Both the position numbers and the translations under genes were made by a program. From positions 258,575 to 297,638 of the forward strand of contig NZ_JAEMXM010000006.1 of assembly GCF_016482785.1 (NCBI RefSeq): DNA of 39,064 nucleotides, read 5' to 3'. Shown here one piece after another: positions 38,893-39,064 of the stretch (positions within the stretch are counted from its first letter, which is position 1; every line of letters begins with the position of its first letter). Source of the stretch: Paenibacillus alkalitolerans. GTDB taxonomy: Bacteria > Bacillota > Bacilli > Paenibacillales > YIM-B00363. Below the pieces are notes generated by a model. It saw nothing but the letters and a program-made list of their open reading frames with translations, was not told the DNA's origin and did no database searches.

Positions 38893-39064
38893 CTACCATT
38901 CCCTTCGCCTTAATCTTCTTCCAGTTATCCACCAAAACAGTTGCTGCCATCAATTTTATCCAGTATGCCGCGGGTACTAGTAAAAAAGAATTATTCCTTG
39001 AAATGTCCTAAAATCTATCAGCTTCACCGAGAGGACTCCCACTTCTATAAGTGGCGAGGTGAAT
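38893..39064. other. Region at the window end, no gene seen
   Basis: Apart from the hairpin at 39039-39054 no gene, promoter or repeat could be supported. The sequence is cut off by the window. Confidence 0.4.
39039..39054 (+). repeat. Small hairpin resembling an IS200/IS605 end
   Basis: CCACTT and AAGTGG form a 6-bp stem with a CTAT loop, embedded in GAGGACTC...CGAGGTGAAT. Such short hairpins near an end with GGTGAAT or TTCAC-type flanks are seen in IS200/IS605-family ends and TnpB guide RNAs. Without the next bases this is only a suggestion. Confidence 0.3.

Noticed and set aside
1-39064. tRNA, rRNA or riboswitch
   Set aside because: No cloverleaf, CCA end, rRNA segment or known riboswitch core was recognised on either strand by eye.

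Overview
The window looks like a chromosomal accessory region of an endospore-forming Bacillota, most likely Paenibacillus or a close relative. The reasons are a complete prkA-yhbH-spoVR cluster, an LplB/LplC-type sugar ABC operon with a large lipoprotein binding protein and no ATPase of its own, strong GGAGG ribosome-binding sites, and frequent TTG/GTG starts. No rRNA, tRNA, CRISPR array, complete insertion sequence, integrase or transposase gene was seen.

Left part (1-4060): an AraC-type regulator divergent from a short-chain dehydrogenase, a decayed GNAT acetyltransferase, and a secreted protein ending in a strong terminator.

Repeat-punctuated array (about 4240-16000): this is the most unusual part. 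Single small genes, mostly on the minus strand, are separated by related intergenic elements of about 75-100 bp, all in the same orientation. Each full element has a left end like TTAAACTGCCCGTTAG, a central hairpin whose stem sequence varies while pairing is kept, and a right end like TCCGTTAGTTTAAT. The right end often supplies the stop codon of the adjacent minus-strand gene. Cargo includes a histidine phosphatase, an RDD fragment, three GNAT genes or remnants, a methyltransferase with a possible leader peptide, an APH-type phosphotransferase in reverse orientation, an XRE-DnaA domain I fusion, a binding-protein pseudogene, VOC proteins, a P-loop kinase, a GyrI-like protein, a nucleotidyltransferase and an internally deleted phosphotransferase. 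The layout resembles a gene-cassette array without a recombinase. One more copy lies at 37797-37890 beside a DUF3891 gene.

Middle part (16000-31200): an amidase divergent from a MerR regulator; an imine-reductase-like dehydrogenase with a collapsed paralogue and a MerR-type promoter; a Uma2-family protein; the prkA-yhbH-spoVR stress/sporulation cluster; a sugar ABC operon (lplB-like, binding protein, lplC-like) behind a candidate cre site and a DeoR-family regulator overlapping a 5'-nucleotidase gene; and uracil-DNA glycosylase.

Right part (31200-39064): a BtrH-N-like cysteine protein; a MerR gene with a textbook 19-bp-spacer autoregulatory promoter overlapping a collapsed dehydrogenase gene; a DinB-family protein; and a redox/efflux locus in which an HxlR regulator sits between two inverted copies of a ~55-bp promoter/operator that face an SDR gene on one side and an oxidoreductase-MFS pair on the other. 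The last bases hold a small hairpin that may mark an IS200/IS605-type element outside the window.
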